The notes under the pieces were generated by a model. It had not been told where the DNA came from, did no database searches, and saw only the letters and a list, made by a program, of their open reading frames with translations. This document shows positions 11,131-21,453 of a DNA stretch of 64,000 bases, piece by piece. Source of the stretch: Mycolicibacterium sp. YH-1 (GTDB taxonomy: Bacteria > Actinomycetota > Actinomycetes > Mycobacteriales > Mycobacteriaceae). The translations under genes and the position numbers were made by a program. Position 1 is the stretch's first letter, and every line of letters starts with the position of its first letter. The stretch covers positions 3,720,001 through 3,784,000 of the forward strand of contig NZ_CP092915.1 in assembly GCF_022557175.1 (NCBI RefSeq), given 5' to 3'.

Positions 11131-12600
11131 TCAGTATTCGATCATTCGAGTCACATAGGGCGTCATACCGCTGGTCCGCACCGGCGAGACCTTGACGTGT
11201 GACCCGGTGTACGGCGCCTCGAGCATCTGGCCATTGCCCAGGTACATCGCGACGTGCTGACTGGCGTTGGGTCCGTAGAAGATCATGTCGCCGCGGCGCA
11301 TCTGCGACGACGGGATCTTGCGGCCTGCGTTGTACTGCGAGCCTGTGTAGTGGTCGAGCTTGATGCCGACACCGGCGAACCCGTACAGCATCAGTCCGGA
11401 GCAGTCGAAACCGACTGTGCCCGCACCGGAGTCGATACCCCTACTGGCACCGGCAGCGTTACCGCCACCCCATGAGTAGGGCACGCCCATCTGCGACTGC
11501 ATCCGCTGGATGACGTACTCCGAGGCCTGACGACCGTAGACGCGGGGTATCGCGCCGTTGGTGATTCCCGTTGGCGTGGGCAGGATCCCGAGCTTCTGCA
11601 GGAATCCGCGACCCAGGTCCTGGGTGACCTGGAAGGAGGACTGCGCGATCCCGAGGATCGTGTTGATGATCGCAATCGGGTCACCGCTGACGAACGCGCT
11701 CGGGATGGCGGGCAGCGTCGTGTCCCACTCGGAGGCCTGGCCGGCCTGCGGCTGCGCGCCCGGGGTGCGGTCCCAGTCCGGCGACGCGTTGGCCCCGGGA
11801 GCCGGATTCGCCGCCGCGGGAGCCGGGCTGGCCCCGGGAACCGCAGCGGCTTGCGGCTGCGCTGCGGCGGCGGGTGCCGCCTGCTGACGCGCGGCGGCCA
11901 GTTTGGCTTGCGCAGCGGATCTTTCGGCGGTCAGTCTGTCCAGCTGCACCTGCTGGTCGCCAAACGTCTTCTGCGCCTGCGTGAGCGCGTCAACGGCGGA
12001 GTCCTGACTGCTCTGGGCGTCGGCAACTGCCTGATCGGCCTTCTGCTTGGCCAGCCGGGCGGCGGACTCGTGATTGACCTGCTCGGTTCTGGCCTGCTGG
12101 AGATCGGCCATCACCTGCTGCGACGAGATCATCAGAGTCTGTCCGGCCGTGGCGGTGTCGATGATGTCCGCGGGGTCGGTGGCTGTGACGTACGACGCCG
12201 CGGGCCCGTTCATGTAGGTCGATGCCGCGAACGCGTCGAACCGCTTCTGTGCGGCGGTGATGGCCGCATTGGCGTCCTTGAGGCCGACCTGGCTGGCCTC
12301 GACGTCGCGTTGCGCCGCAGCGGCATTGTCGCGTGCGGTCTGCACGCCGAGGATCGCCTGGTTGACGCCCTCCTGCTCGCTCTGGATGTTCGCGCCGAGT
12401 TCCTGCAGACGCTGATTGGCGTTGGCGACGTCGGCGACGAGGCCGGCGATTCCGGAGGGACTGCCGGGGTCAGCCACGGCGATCCCCGTGCCGTGGCTGA
12501 CCACCGACGTGACGACGATGCCGACCGCGAGCGAAGCCGCGCCGACCCTGCAGCACAGACGGTAGGCAGAGGCGCGAATGTTGCGTCTCATCGGACTCAC
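11131..12600 (-). CDS. ripA: NlpC/P60 peptidoglycan endopeptidase RipA
   Basis: The 489-residue protein has a signal peptide (about 1-43), a long coiled coil (about 60-240) that occludes the active site in characterised RipA, an Ala/Pro/Gln-rich linker (about 245-300) and an NlpC/P60 domain. The triad is C400, H449 and E461; the spacing equals C383-H432-E444 of M. tuberculosis RipA, with 17 extra residues upstream. It is needed for daughter-cell separation. The start is GTG 12600 just after GAGGAG; ATG 12591 is an alternative. The 210-bp upstream region is rich in possible regulatory sites. Confidence 0.95.
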   Translation of the reverse strand: MSPMRRNIRASAYRLCCRVGAASLAVGIVVTSVVSHGTGIAVADPGSPSGIAGLVADVANANQRLQELGANIQSEQEGVNQAILGVQTARDNAAAAQRDVEASQVGLKDANAAITAAQKRFDAFAASTYMNGPAASYVTATDPADIIDTATAGQTLMISSQQVMADLQQARTEQVNHESAARLAKQKADQAVADAQSSQDSAVDALTQAQKTFGDQQVQLDRLTAERSAAQAKLAAARQQAAPAAAAQPQAAAVPGASPAPAAANPAPGANASPDWDRTPGAQPQAGQASEWDTTLPAIPSAFVSGDPIAIINTILGIAQSSFQVTQDLGRGFLQKLGILPTPTGITNGAIPRVYGRQASEYVIQRMQSQMGVPYSWGGGNAAGASRGIDSGAGTVGFDCSGLMLYGFAGVGIKLDHYTGSQYNAGRKIPSSQMRRGDMIFYGPNASQHVAMYLGNGQMLEAPYTGSHVKVSPVRTSGMTPYVTRMIEY

Positions 12601-12650
12601 TGTCTCCTCGGATCCAACGCGAACGCCCCGGCACGTCCGTCGAGTTCTTG

Positions 12651-12668
12651 GTCACAGAGGCCACAAAA
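12651..12668. promoter_or_regulatory. Candidate MtrA box upstream of ripA
   Basis: Two adjacent 9-bp direct repeats, GTCACAGAG and GCCACAAAA, resemble the tandem GTCACA-type sites bound by MtrA, a known regulator of ripA in mycobacteria. A further GTCACA is at 12705-12710. Confidence 0.45.
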
Positions 12669-12738
12669 GACACTCCTGCAACATCAAGCACCATCTGCAC
12701 CGTACGTCACATGAAGCGCCAAAGAAACGTTCGTGACG

Positions 12739-12756
12739 AATTACAAACTTGTAATT
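12739..12756. promoter_or_regulatory. Perfect 18-bp inverted repeat upstream of ripA
   Basis: AATTACAA and TTGTAATT arms with AC between lie 139 bp upstream of the ripA start. This is an AT-rich island in high-GC DNA, so it is a likely protein-binding site. The regulator is unknown. Confidence 0.55.
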
Positions 12757-12780
12757 GAAACGGGCGTTATCGAATGGTGA

Positions 12781-12796
12781 TCTTCGAATTCGAAGA
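12781..12796. promoter_or_regulatory. Perfect 16-bp palindrome between the Rv1476-like gene and ripA
   Basis: TCTTCGAATTCGAAGA is self-complementary and lies 15 bp after the Rv1476-like stop. It could be a transcription-factor site or a terminator stem; the spacing of a mycobacterial SOS box does not fit. Confidence 0.45.
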
Positions 12797-12810
12797 ACGC
12801 CGAATTCGCG

Positions 12811-13353
12811 TCAGTTCGCCGGAGGCGCAGGCGCTTCCGGCGCGGGCGCGGCGACGGACCGTCGGGCCCGGACCTGCAGCATTCGCGTGGCCACCGCGGC
12901 GGCCAGTACCCCGATGATGAGCACTATCGACAAAGCCGTCCACGGAAAGTGCGTCTCAGTCAACTCGCCCGCAAAATTCTTCGCCGACTGCACGGGATCA
13001 CCCGGAACCTTTGCCAGATCCTGGCCGGCCTCGAGGGTCACACGGTCGAATTGTTCGCTGTAGGTACCTGCGAACGAGGGGCTGATCGCCAGCACCGTCG
13101 AACCCGGGTTGGCCTCACCGACCTCGGTGGCGATATCGCGTAGCGGTGTGTCGATCGGCGGGTTCGTGGGTATGACGACGATCTTGAGGTCGACGCCGTC
13201 CGCACGGGCGTCGGCGACCACCTGCTTGAGCCCTGGCACGTCCTCGGCGGGCGCGCTGACCCCGTCTGCGGCAACGGCGGCGATCACGGCGTTGATGTCG
13301 ACGTCGGCCGGGATGTACGCCGGCAGCGACGGGATGACGTGCGGACCTGTCAC
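12811..13353 (-). CDS. Membrane-anchored protein of unknown function (Rv1476-like)
   Basis: The 180-residue protein has a soluble domain of about 135 residues (alpha/beta pattern, LKIVVIPTNPP and STVLAISPSFAGTY), then one membrane helix (about 139-158, TALSIVLIIGVLAAAVATRML) and an Ala/Pro tail. By position it is Rv1476. I assign no activity. It is divergent from acn across 161 bp and lies upstream of ripA on the same strand, separated from it by 210 bp of probable regulatory DNA. Confidence 0.8.
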   Translation of the reverse strand: MTGPHVIPSLPAYIPADVDINAVIAAVAADGVSAPAEDVPGLKQVVADARADGVDLKIVVIPTNPPIDTPLRDIATEVGEANPGSTVLAISPSFAGTYSEQFDRVTLEAGQDLAKVPGDPVQSAKNFAGELTETHFPWTALSIVLIIGVLAAAVATRMLQVRARRSVAAPAPEAPAPPAN

Positions 13354-13435
13354 ACGGGCAGGCTACGCGATAGGTGCGGAAACGATTGGCAGCACGCGCT
13401 GATCAGGACAAGACTGGGACCCATACCCGCAAGGG

Positions 13436-13462
13436 TTTACAGGACAAGCGTACTGCTAGGAT
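13436..13462 (+). promoter_or_regulatory. acn promoter
   Basis: TTTACA (13436-13441) and an extended -10, TGC followed by TAGGAT (13457-13462), have a short 15-nt spacer. They lie 53 nt upstream of the aconitase GTG. Confidence 0.6.
13440..13455. promoter_or_regulatory. AcnR operator in the acn promoter
   Basis: CAGGACAAGCGTACTG matches every defined position of the AcnR consensus reported in Corynebacterium glutamicum, CAGNACNNNCGTACTG. It lies across the -35/-10 spacer, where binding would block transcription. A half copy, CAGGACAAG, is at 13404-13412. Confidence 0.8.
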
Positions 13463-13502
13463 TGAGGGCGCCGCCGACACAGCCCGTCGCGGCGATGACT
13501 AA

Positions 13503-16328
<2,826 letters not shown>

Positions 16329-16373
16329 CCGGAATCGATAAGAGCCGGAACCGCAGAAGAGAAGGGCATCTCG

Positions 16374-16937
16374 TTGCCCCGGGTAACCGACGACCACCTT
16401 GCGGCGCGCCGTCGCCAGATCCTTGACGGCGCCCGCAGGTGCTTTGCTCAGTACGGCTATGAGAGTGCGACCGTGCGACGGCTCGAACAGACAGTCGGGC
16501 TGTCGCGCGGCGCGATCTTTCATCACTTTCGGGACAAGGACACACTGTTCTTCGAACTCGCGCGTGAGGACGCCGAGCGGATGGCCGACGTCGCGGCACG
16601 CGAGGGACTGATCCAGGTCATGCGTGACATGTTGGCCGCCCCAGACCAGTTCGACTGGTTGGCGACGCGGCTGGAGATATCCCGCAAGCTGCGCAATGAC
16701 CCCGCGTTCCACGCCGGCTGGGCGGAACGCTCAGCCGAACTGTCGACGGCGACCACCGAACGGCTCCGTCGCCAGAAGCTCGCGGGACGGCTTCGTGACG
16801 ACGTGCCGGCCGGCGTGCTCCAGATCTATCTGGATCTCGTTCTCGACGGCCTAATCGCCCGCCTGGCCGCAGGCGACGATCCGGAGAGTCTCAGCGCGGT
16901 ACTCGACCTCGTCGAGGAGTCGGTTCGACAGAGGTGA
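16374..16937 (+). CDS. acnR: TetR-family repressor AcnR
   Basis: The 187-residue regulator has an N-terminal helix-turn-helix (about 13-60; RQILDGARRCFAQYGYESATVRRL and LSRGAIFHHFRDKDTLF) and an all-helical ligand domain. It lies directly downstream of acn, as in corynebacteria and mycobacteria (Rv1474c), where AcnR represses aconitase. The start is TTG 16374 with AGAAGGG upstream; no better ATG or GTG keeps the whole HTH. The operator identified at 13440-13455 supports the assignment. Confidence 0.88.
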   Translation: MPRVTDDHLAARRRQILDGARRCFAQYGYESATVRRLEQTVGLSRGAIFHHFRDKDTLFFELAREDAERMADVAAREGLIQVMRDMLAAPDQFDWLATRLEISRKLRNDPAFHAGWAERSAELSTATTERLRRQKLAGRLRDDVPAGVLQIYLDLVLDGLIARLAAGDDPESLSAVLDLVEESVRQR

Positions 16938-16958
16938 GGCCGGCTTGCGCGTGCGGTG

Positions 16959-17147
16959 CTAGCTGCGGGTGCGGTGATTGGGTCCGCCACGACTGCGCAT
17001 GGGCGTTCCGGACTCCCTCAGCATGGCGTGAATAGACCCGTATGACCGGCCCGTGTCCGCCGCCAGCGTGCGAATGCTGGCTCCCTGCTCGTAGGCACGG
17101 CGCAGCTCATCGAGTAACTGATCGCGCGACTTGTCTGCGTAGTTCAT
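16959..17147 (-). CDS. Small helix-turn-helix protein (Rv1473A-like)
   Basis: The 62-residue protein, basic at its C-terminus, carries a single HTH of the resolvase/Lsr2-tail kind (LRRAYEQGASIRTLAADTGRSYGSIHAML). By position it is Rv1473A. I chose ATG 17147 because GGGAGG precedes it by 5 nt; an in-frame ATG at 17186 would add 13 residues but places the start inside a hairpin loop. It follows the ABC-F gene on the same strand, 109 nt away. DNA binding is inferred; targets are unknown. Confidence 0.75.
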   Translation of the reverse strand: MNYADKSRDQLLDELRRAYEQGASIRTLAADTGRSYGSIHAMLRESGTPMRSRGGPNHRTRS

Positions 17148-17160
17148 CGGCACCTCCCAG

Positions 17161-17208
17161 CGTCCATCGTGGACGGTTACCCGCATTGCTGCGGGTTCAA
17201 CCTGAACC
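17161..17208 (-). promoter_or_regulatory. Three consecutive perfect hairpins before the HTH gene
   Basis: Inverted repeats at 17161-17175 (CGTCCA/TGGACG, 3-nt loop), 17179-17196 (ACCCGCA/TGCGGGT, 4-nt loop) and 17194-17208 (GGTTCA/TGAACC, 3-nt loop) fill the gap between the ABC-F stop and the HTH start. They may be the ABC-F terminator, a leader structure or an autoregulatory site. Confidence 0.6.
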
Positions 17209-17256
17209 GCCCCCGATGCCGCGTTAGATGCCGTGTGCAGCGTTTTACGGTCGCAC

Positions 17257-18885
17257 TCAAGCCAATTCGATGAGGTCCCGGTACTCGTCGGACCAGTAGT
17301 CCTCAGTTCCGTCGGGTAGCAATACGACGCGCTGCGGATCCAACGCCTCGGCGGCGCCCGGATCGTGGGTGACCAGCACGACCGCGCCCTGGTAGCTACG
17401 CAGCGCGTCGAGCACCTGCTCACGTGATGCGGGGTCGAGGTTGTTGGTGGGTTCATCGAGCAGGAGCACGTTCGCGGTGGACGCGACGAGTCCCGCCAGC
17501 GCGAGACGGGTCTTCTCGCCGCCGGACAACGTGCCCGCGGGCTGATCGAGCTGTGGACCGGTGAACATGAAGGCACCGAGCAGGCTGCGCAGATCCTGTT
17601 CGCCGGTGTCGGGTGCGGCGAACCGGATGTTCTCCCACACCGACGCGAGCCCGTCGATGGTGTCGTGCTCCTGCGCGAAGTATCCGAGCTTGAGACCGTG
17701 TCCGGGCTCGATCGCACCCGCGTCCGCAGTCTCGGCTCCCGCGAGGATGCGCAGCAGCGTGGTCTTACCCGCGCCGTTGAGGCCGAGGATCACGACGCGC
17801 GAGCCCTTGTCGATCGCCAGGTCGACGCCGGTGAAGATCTCCAGCGAACCGTAGGTCTTGGTCAGCCCCTTGCCCACCAGGGGTGTGCGACCGCAGACGG
17901 CGGGCGTGGGGAACCTGATCTTGGCCACCTTGTCGGCCACCCGCTCGTCGTCGAGTTCGGCGATCATGCGCTCGGCACGCCGCAGCATGTTCTGTGCCGC
18001 AACGGCCTTGGTGGCCTTGGCACCCATCTTCGCTGCCTGGGTACGCAGGGCGGAGGCCTTCTTCTCGGCGTTAGCGCGTTCCCGGCGGCGACGCTGTTCG
18101 TCGGTGGAGCGGGCGTCGAGGTACTTCTGCCAGCCCATGTTGTAGACGTCGGCCTCGCCGCGCACGGCATCGAGGAACCACACCCGGTTCACGACGTCGG
18201 CGAGCAGATCCACATCGTGGCTGATCACCACGAGGCCCCCGGTGTGCCCCTGCAGGAACGTCCGCAGCCAGCCGATGGAGTCGGCGTCGAGGTGGTTGGT
18301 TGGCTCGTCCAGCAGCAGCGTGGTGTCCGATCCCGAGCCGGTGTCCGACGCTGCGAACAGGATGCGGCTCAGCTCGACGCGGCGGCGCTGACCGCCCGAC
18401 AGGGTGCGCAGGGGCTGCGTCAGAATCCGTTCCGGTAGACCGAGGCTCGCGCAGATCCGGCCTGCCTCGCTCTCGGCGGCGTACCCCCCGAGTGCCGCGA
18501 AGCGCTCCTCGAGCTCACCGTAGCGGCGTATGGCCTTCTCCTGGGCGGCGTCGTCGACCACCTCGGCCATGATCGCCTGCTGCTTCTCCAGGTCGGCCAG
18601 CAGTGTGTCGAGCCCGCGCGCCGAGAGCACCCGGTCTCGCGCCAGCATGTCCAGGTCACCCTCGCGGGGATCCTGTGGCAGGTAGCCGATCTCGCCGGTC
18701 CGCTCGATGGAGCCCGCGTAGGGCTCCCCCTCGCCCGCGAGGATCCGCATGGTGGTGGTCTTGCCTGCGCCGTTGCGCCCGACGAGGCCGATGCGGTCGC
18801 CCGGCTGGATCCGCAGGGCGGCGCCCTCAATGGACAGCAGCGTGCGCGCGCCGGCGCGGACCTCGAGGTCCGTTGCGGTGATCAC
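17257..18885 (-). CDS. ABC-F family ATPase (Rv1473-like)
   Basis: The 542-residue protein has two ABC domains in tandem and no membrane segments. Walker A motifs are GRNGAGKTT (about 36) and GLNGAGKTT (about 368). Signatures are LSGGQRRRVELSR and LSGGEKTRLALAG, with DEPTNHLD and DEPTNNLD. A charged linker between the domains (about 240-310, RRRRERANAEKKASALRTQ) is the P-site tRNA-interaction motif of ABC-F translation factors. These act on the ribosome, some giving ribosome-protection resistance; whether this one does is unknown. The ATG is at 18885. Confidence 0.9.
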   Translation of the reverse strand: MITATDLEVRAGARTLLSIEGAALRIQPGDRIGLVGRNGAGKTTTMRILAGEGEPYAGSIERTGEIGYLPQDPREGDLDMLARDRVLSARGLDTLLADLEKQQAIMAEVVDDAAQEKAIRRYGELEERFAALGGYAAESEAGRICASLGLPERILTQPLRTLSGGQRRRVELSRILFAASDTGSGSDTTLLLDEPTNHLDADSIGWLRTFLQGHTGGLVVISHDVDLLADVVNRVWFLDAVRGEADVYNMGWQKYLDARSTDEQRRRRERANAEKKASALRTQAAKMGAKATKAVAAQNMLRRAERMIAELDDERVADKVAKIRFPTPAVCGRTPLVGKGLTKTYGSLEIFTGVDLAIDKGSRVVILGLNGAGKTTLLRILAGAETADAGAIEPGHGLKLGYFAQEHDTIDGLASVWENIRFAAPDTGEQDLRSLLGAFMFTGPQLDQPAGTLSGGEKTRLALAGLVASTANVLLLDEPTNNLDPASREQVLDALRSYQGAVVLVTHDPGAAEALDPQRVVLLPDGTEDYWSDEYRDLIELA

Positions 18886-18909
18886 GCTGTTCTCCTCAGT
18901 GTGTGGGTG

Positions 18910-19749
18910 TTACTTGTCGTCGGTGAAGGTCGCGGGTCGGTTTTCGGCGCGCGCAGCGACCGCTTCCTCAAAGTTGGCGGTGAGTAGACGCACGAACAGC
19001 TGACCCAGGCCCTCGGCCTGCATATGGCCCTCCAGGCTACCGGCGTCCAGTCCACTCCAGAGCGTGCGCTTGGTCAACTCGATTCCCGGCCGCGAGAACC
19101 CCGCGATACGGTCCGCCATCTGGAGACAAGTGTCGAGGAGCTCCTCATCGGGCACGGTGCGCGACACCAGCCCGATGCGCTCGGCCTCCTGTGCGTCGAC
19201 GTCGCGGCCGGTCAGCATCAGCTCGAACGCCCGTGACGTGCCAATTGCCCGTGGGAGCAGGTAGGACAGGCCCAGTTCGCTCGCCGTCAGACCGTTGTTG
19301 ATGCCCGCCGCCCGGAAGTACGCGCCCTGTGCGGCGACACGGATATCGCACGCCAACGCCAGGCACAATCCGCCTCCGATCGCCGCCCCGTTGACCGCGG
19401 CGATGACCGGCTGATGCAGCTTGCGTATGGCCAGAATCACATCATCGAGCAGCTCCATCGACCGCAACGCGAACGTGGGCCGGGTCAACCCGTCGACATG
19501 CGGTACCGAACCCGCCGACTTCTGGTCGGCTCCCGAGGAGAAGCCGCGACCGGCACCCGTCAGTACGACCGCGCGCACCGCGTTGTCGTGGGTGATCTCA
19601 TCGAGCGCCTTCTTCAGCGGGACCATGACATCGAATGCCATGGAGTTCATCCGCTCGGGCCGGTTCAACGTCAGTACTGCCACGTACGGCTTCGGACGGT
19701 CGACAAGCACCAGGGGTGACGCCGTGGCCTCGTTGTTCTGCTCGCTCAC
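18910..19749 (-). CDS. echA12: Enoyl-CoA hydratase/isomerase family protein (EchA12-like)
   Basis: The approximately 279-residue crotonase-fold protein has the oxyanion-hole stretches GAGRGFSSGADQKSA and NGAAIGGGLCLALACDIRVA. It closely resembles my recollection of M. tuberculosis EchA12 (Rv1472), including RPERMNSMAFDVMVPLK. It probably acts on enoyl-CoA in lipid metabolism; the substrate is unknown. Start choice is uncertain: GTG 19749 (SEQNNE) or GTG 19758. A TAGCGT box lies 5 nt before GTG 19749 and no ribosome site is visible, which would suit a leaderless start. Confidence 0.88.
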   Translation of the reverse strand: MSEQNNEATASPLVLVDRPKPYVAVLTLNRPERMNSMAFDVMVPLKKALDEITHDNAVRAVVLTGAGRGFSSGADQKSAGSVPHVDGLTRPTFALRSMELLDDVILAIRKLHQPVIAAVNGAAIGGGLCLALACDIRVAAQGAYFRAAGINNGLTASELGLSYLLPRAIGTSRAFELMLTGRDVDAQEAERIGLVSRTVPDEELLDTCLQMADRIAGFSRPGIELTKRTLWSGLDAGSLEGHMQAEGLGQLFVRLLTANFEEAVAARAENRPATFTDDK

Positions 19750-19787
19750 ACGGTGCACGCTATCGCGCGCACCGCGGCCGCCAGTGT

Positions 19788-20153
19788 CTACTGTCCGTCG
19801 GCGGCCTTCTGCGCGGCCAACGCGGCCTCCACGTCGAGTTCCTTGAGCTGGACGATGATGTCCTCGAGGGCCTTAGGAGGAAGCGCACCGGACTGCCGGT
19901 ACACCAACACGCCCTTCTTGAACCCCATGATGGTGGGGATGCCCTGGATCTCGGCCTCCCGTGCCAGGGCCTGCTCGGCGTCAGTGTCCACCTTGGCGTG
20001 CACGACGTCGGGGTGCTTCTCGGACGACGCCTTGAAGGTGGGGGCGAACGCCTTACACGGGCCGCACCAGTCCGCCCAGAAGTCGACCAACACGATCTCG
20101 TTGTCGGCGATGGTTGCGCTGAACTCTGCAGCAGTGATGTCTTGCGTGCTCAC
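19788..20153 (-). CDS. trxB1: Thioredoxin
   Basis: The 121-residue protein has one thioredoxin fold with the active site WADWCGPCK (C30, C33), the cis-proline region QGIPTIMGFKKG, and an Ala-rich tail. It is a cytoplasmic dithiol-disulfide reductant. The start is GTG 20153 with AGGAG upstream; the open frame further upstream lacks thioredoxin similarity. It corresponds by position to Rv1471. It lies 34 nt upstream of echA12 and may share its transcript. Confidence 0.93.
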   Translation of the reverse strand: MSTQDITAAEFSATIADNEIVLVDFWADWCGPCKAFAPTFKASSEKHPDVVHAKVDTDAEQALAREAEIQGIPTIMGFKKGVLVYRQSGALPPKALEDIIVQLKELDVEAALAAQKAADGQ

Positions 20154-20241
20154 GCCTCTCCTAACGTCGCTGTCCCGGGCAGTATTCCCAGCTGGGGCGC
20201 TGCCGGACTTCCTCGGCGAGTCTATCGAGAGTGTTCGCCTG

Positions 20242-21147
20242 TCACGGTTGGCCGAGCCGTACCTGCTCCGGCGTGGGCAGCTGCCAGTGCTTGCCCTGCT
20301 CGACGTCGAACGCCATCGGCCGGTACCGGAGCAACCCACTGCCGGGGTATGGGGTGTACTCCCCGAACCAGACGTCGCCGTCGACCGCGTACAGGTCGAT
20401 CCTGATGAAGTCCCAGCCCGACCCCAGCGTGCTGGCGATCTCCAGCATCGTCTCCAGCTCCGGCGGCCGGGGTTCGTCGGCCACAGGCATGATTCTCCAG
20501 CACACGTCCAGTCGGTTCCAGTCGGTGTCTAGGAATGTGGCGGTCTGGGATGAGAACCGATCCCGGTTCACCTGAATGAGTTCCACCCGACCGTCGAAGA
20601 CGAAGAACTTGTAGTCGGTCGGCGCCGCGCCGTCGGGGGTCGGGATGCGCTCCTCGAGCAGCAGACCCGGCTGTGCCTCGCTGTAGCCCCACTCGCCCAG
20701 CGCCAACGGGCCCTTGTTGCCCCAGCCCTGCGTCTGCTTCAGTAGCGCCGCCATATCGGTCTGCGGATCGGGCCCGAAGAGGACGTGGCCACTGCTGTGG
20801 TTCGGCTTCAGCACCCATGGCGGCAGAAGCGCCAGGTCCGGGGCGTCGCGCAGATCGGTGCCGAACCAGTAGGTCTCGGGGATGCGCAGCTGTGGACCCG
20901 GGTATGCCGCCCGCGCCATCTCCTTCATGCGCATCTTGTCGCAGGCGGCGGCGATCCGGTCCCGCCGGTCGTGAAAGATCCGCCAGTTGGCCTTCTCGTT
21001 GAAGGTGCTCGGCCGACGGAAGTTACCGGGCTTGCGGATCATCCACAGGTAGAGGAGGTGGCGCATCAGCCGTAGCGGTATTACGCGCACTGTCACCCAG
21101 TGCACCGCCCGTTCCACCGCACGCAAGGACGCTTTGACCGACTGCAC
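20242..21147 (-). CDS. TupA-like ATP-grasp protein, predicted envelope-glycan modification
   Basis: The 301-residue protein resembles the TupA-like ATP-grasp family: RRPSTFNEKANWRIFHDRRD at the start, then MKEMARAAYP, WVLKPNHSSGHVLF (ATP-binding lysine loop), LLLEERIP, DYKFFVFDGRVELIQVNRDR and FIRIDLYAVDGDVWFGEYTPYPGSG (metal and ATP acidic residues). Family members occur among cell-wall polymer and capsule genes and are thought to form amide bonds; the substrate is unknown. I chose GTG 21147 because GGAGAAGGGGG lies 4 nt upstream; the frame is open to 21351. It is divergent from a formyltransferase and absent from the M. tuberculosis order here. Confidence 0.78.
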   Translation of the reverse strand: MQSVKASLRAVERAVHWVTVRVIPLRLMRHLLYLWMIRKPGNFRRPSTFNEKANWRIFHDRRDRIAAACDKMRMKEMARAAYPGPQLRIPETYWFGTDLRDAPDLALLPPWVLKPNHSSGHVLFGPDPQTDMAALLKQTQGWGNKGPLALGEWGYSEAQPGLLLEERIPTPDGAAPTDYKFFVFDGRVELIQVNRDRFSSQTATFLDTDWNRLDVCWRIMPVADEPRPPELETMLEIASTLGSGWDFIRIDLYAVDGDVWFGEYTPYPGSGLLRYRPMAFDVEQGKHWQLPTPEQVRLGQP

Positions 21148-21242
21148 GAGGCCCCCTTCTCCGCGTCCGCGATCAATGAGCGCGACCAAGGTCTGCGATT
21201 TGAGCAACTGGTTCACCACGGTTCCGCCGTCACCTTCATGCC

Positions 21243-21285
21243 GTAGGTAGTACCAAACGCCGACAGTTCTGTGGGCGCTACCTAC
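21243..21285. promoter_or_regulatory. Inverted repeat in the divergent gap upstream of the ATP-grasp gene
   Basis: GTAGGTAG (21243-21250) and CTACCTAC (21278-21285) are exact complements 27 nt apart. The 306-bp gap 21148-21453 also has an AT-rich stretch, 21354-21376, with TAACAT on the plus strand and TATGTT on the minus strand, probably the start sites of both genes. Nothing else is seen in the gap. Confidence 0.4.
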
Positions 21286-21453
21286 CGGGCGCACCTGGCC
21301 GGGCGTGGTTCGACCGAAGGCCGGTGTGATTGCGGCGACCCAAATAGCCAACGAACTTAGCAGAGGCTAACATAACTACCCGTCGTGGCAGCAACGTTTC
21401 TCGAGTGTCAGGAACGCCGCCGCCCGGCTTCGACTTCTTGAAGGGATTTGGCA

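Noticed and set aside
12781-12796. SOS (LexA) box
   Set aside because: The palindrome contains TTCGAATTCGAA, but the mycobacterial SOS box needs TCGAAC-N4-GTTCGA, which is absent.
16959-17717. 252-codon reading of the HTH gene reaching into the ABC-F gene
   Set aside because: The first 190 residues are an Arg/Pro/Ser-rich shadow of the ABC-F coding region; only the last 62 form the HTH protein, with its own GGGAGG site.
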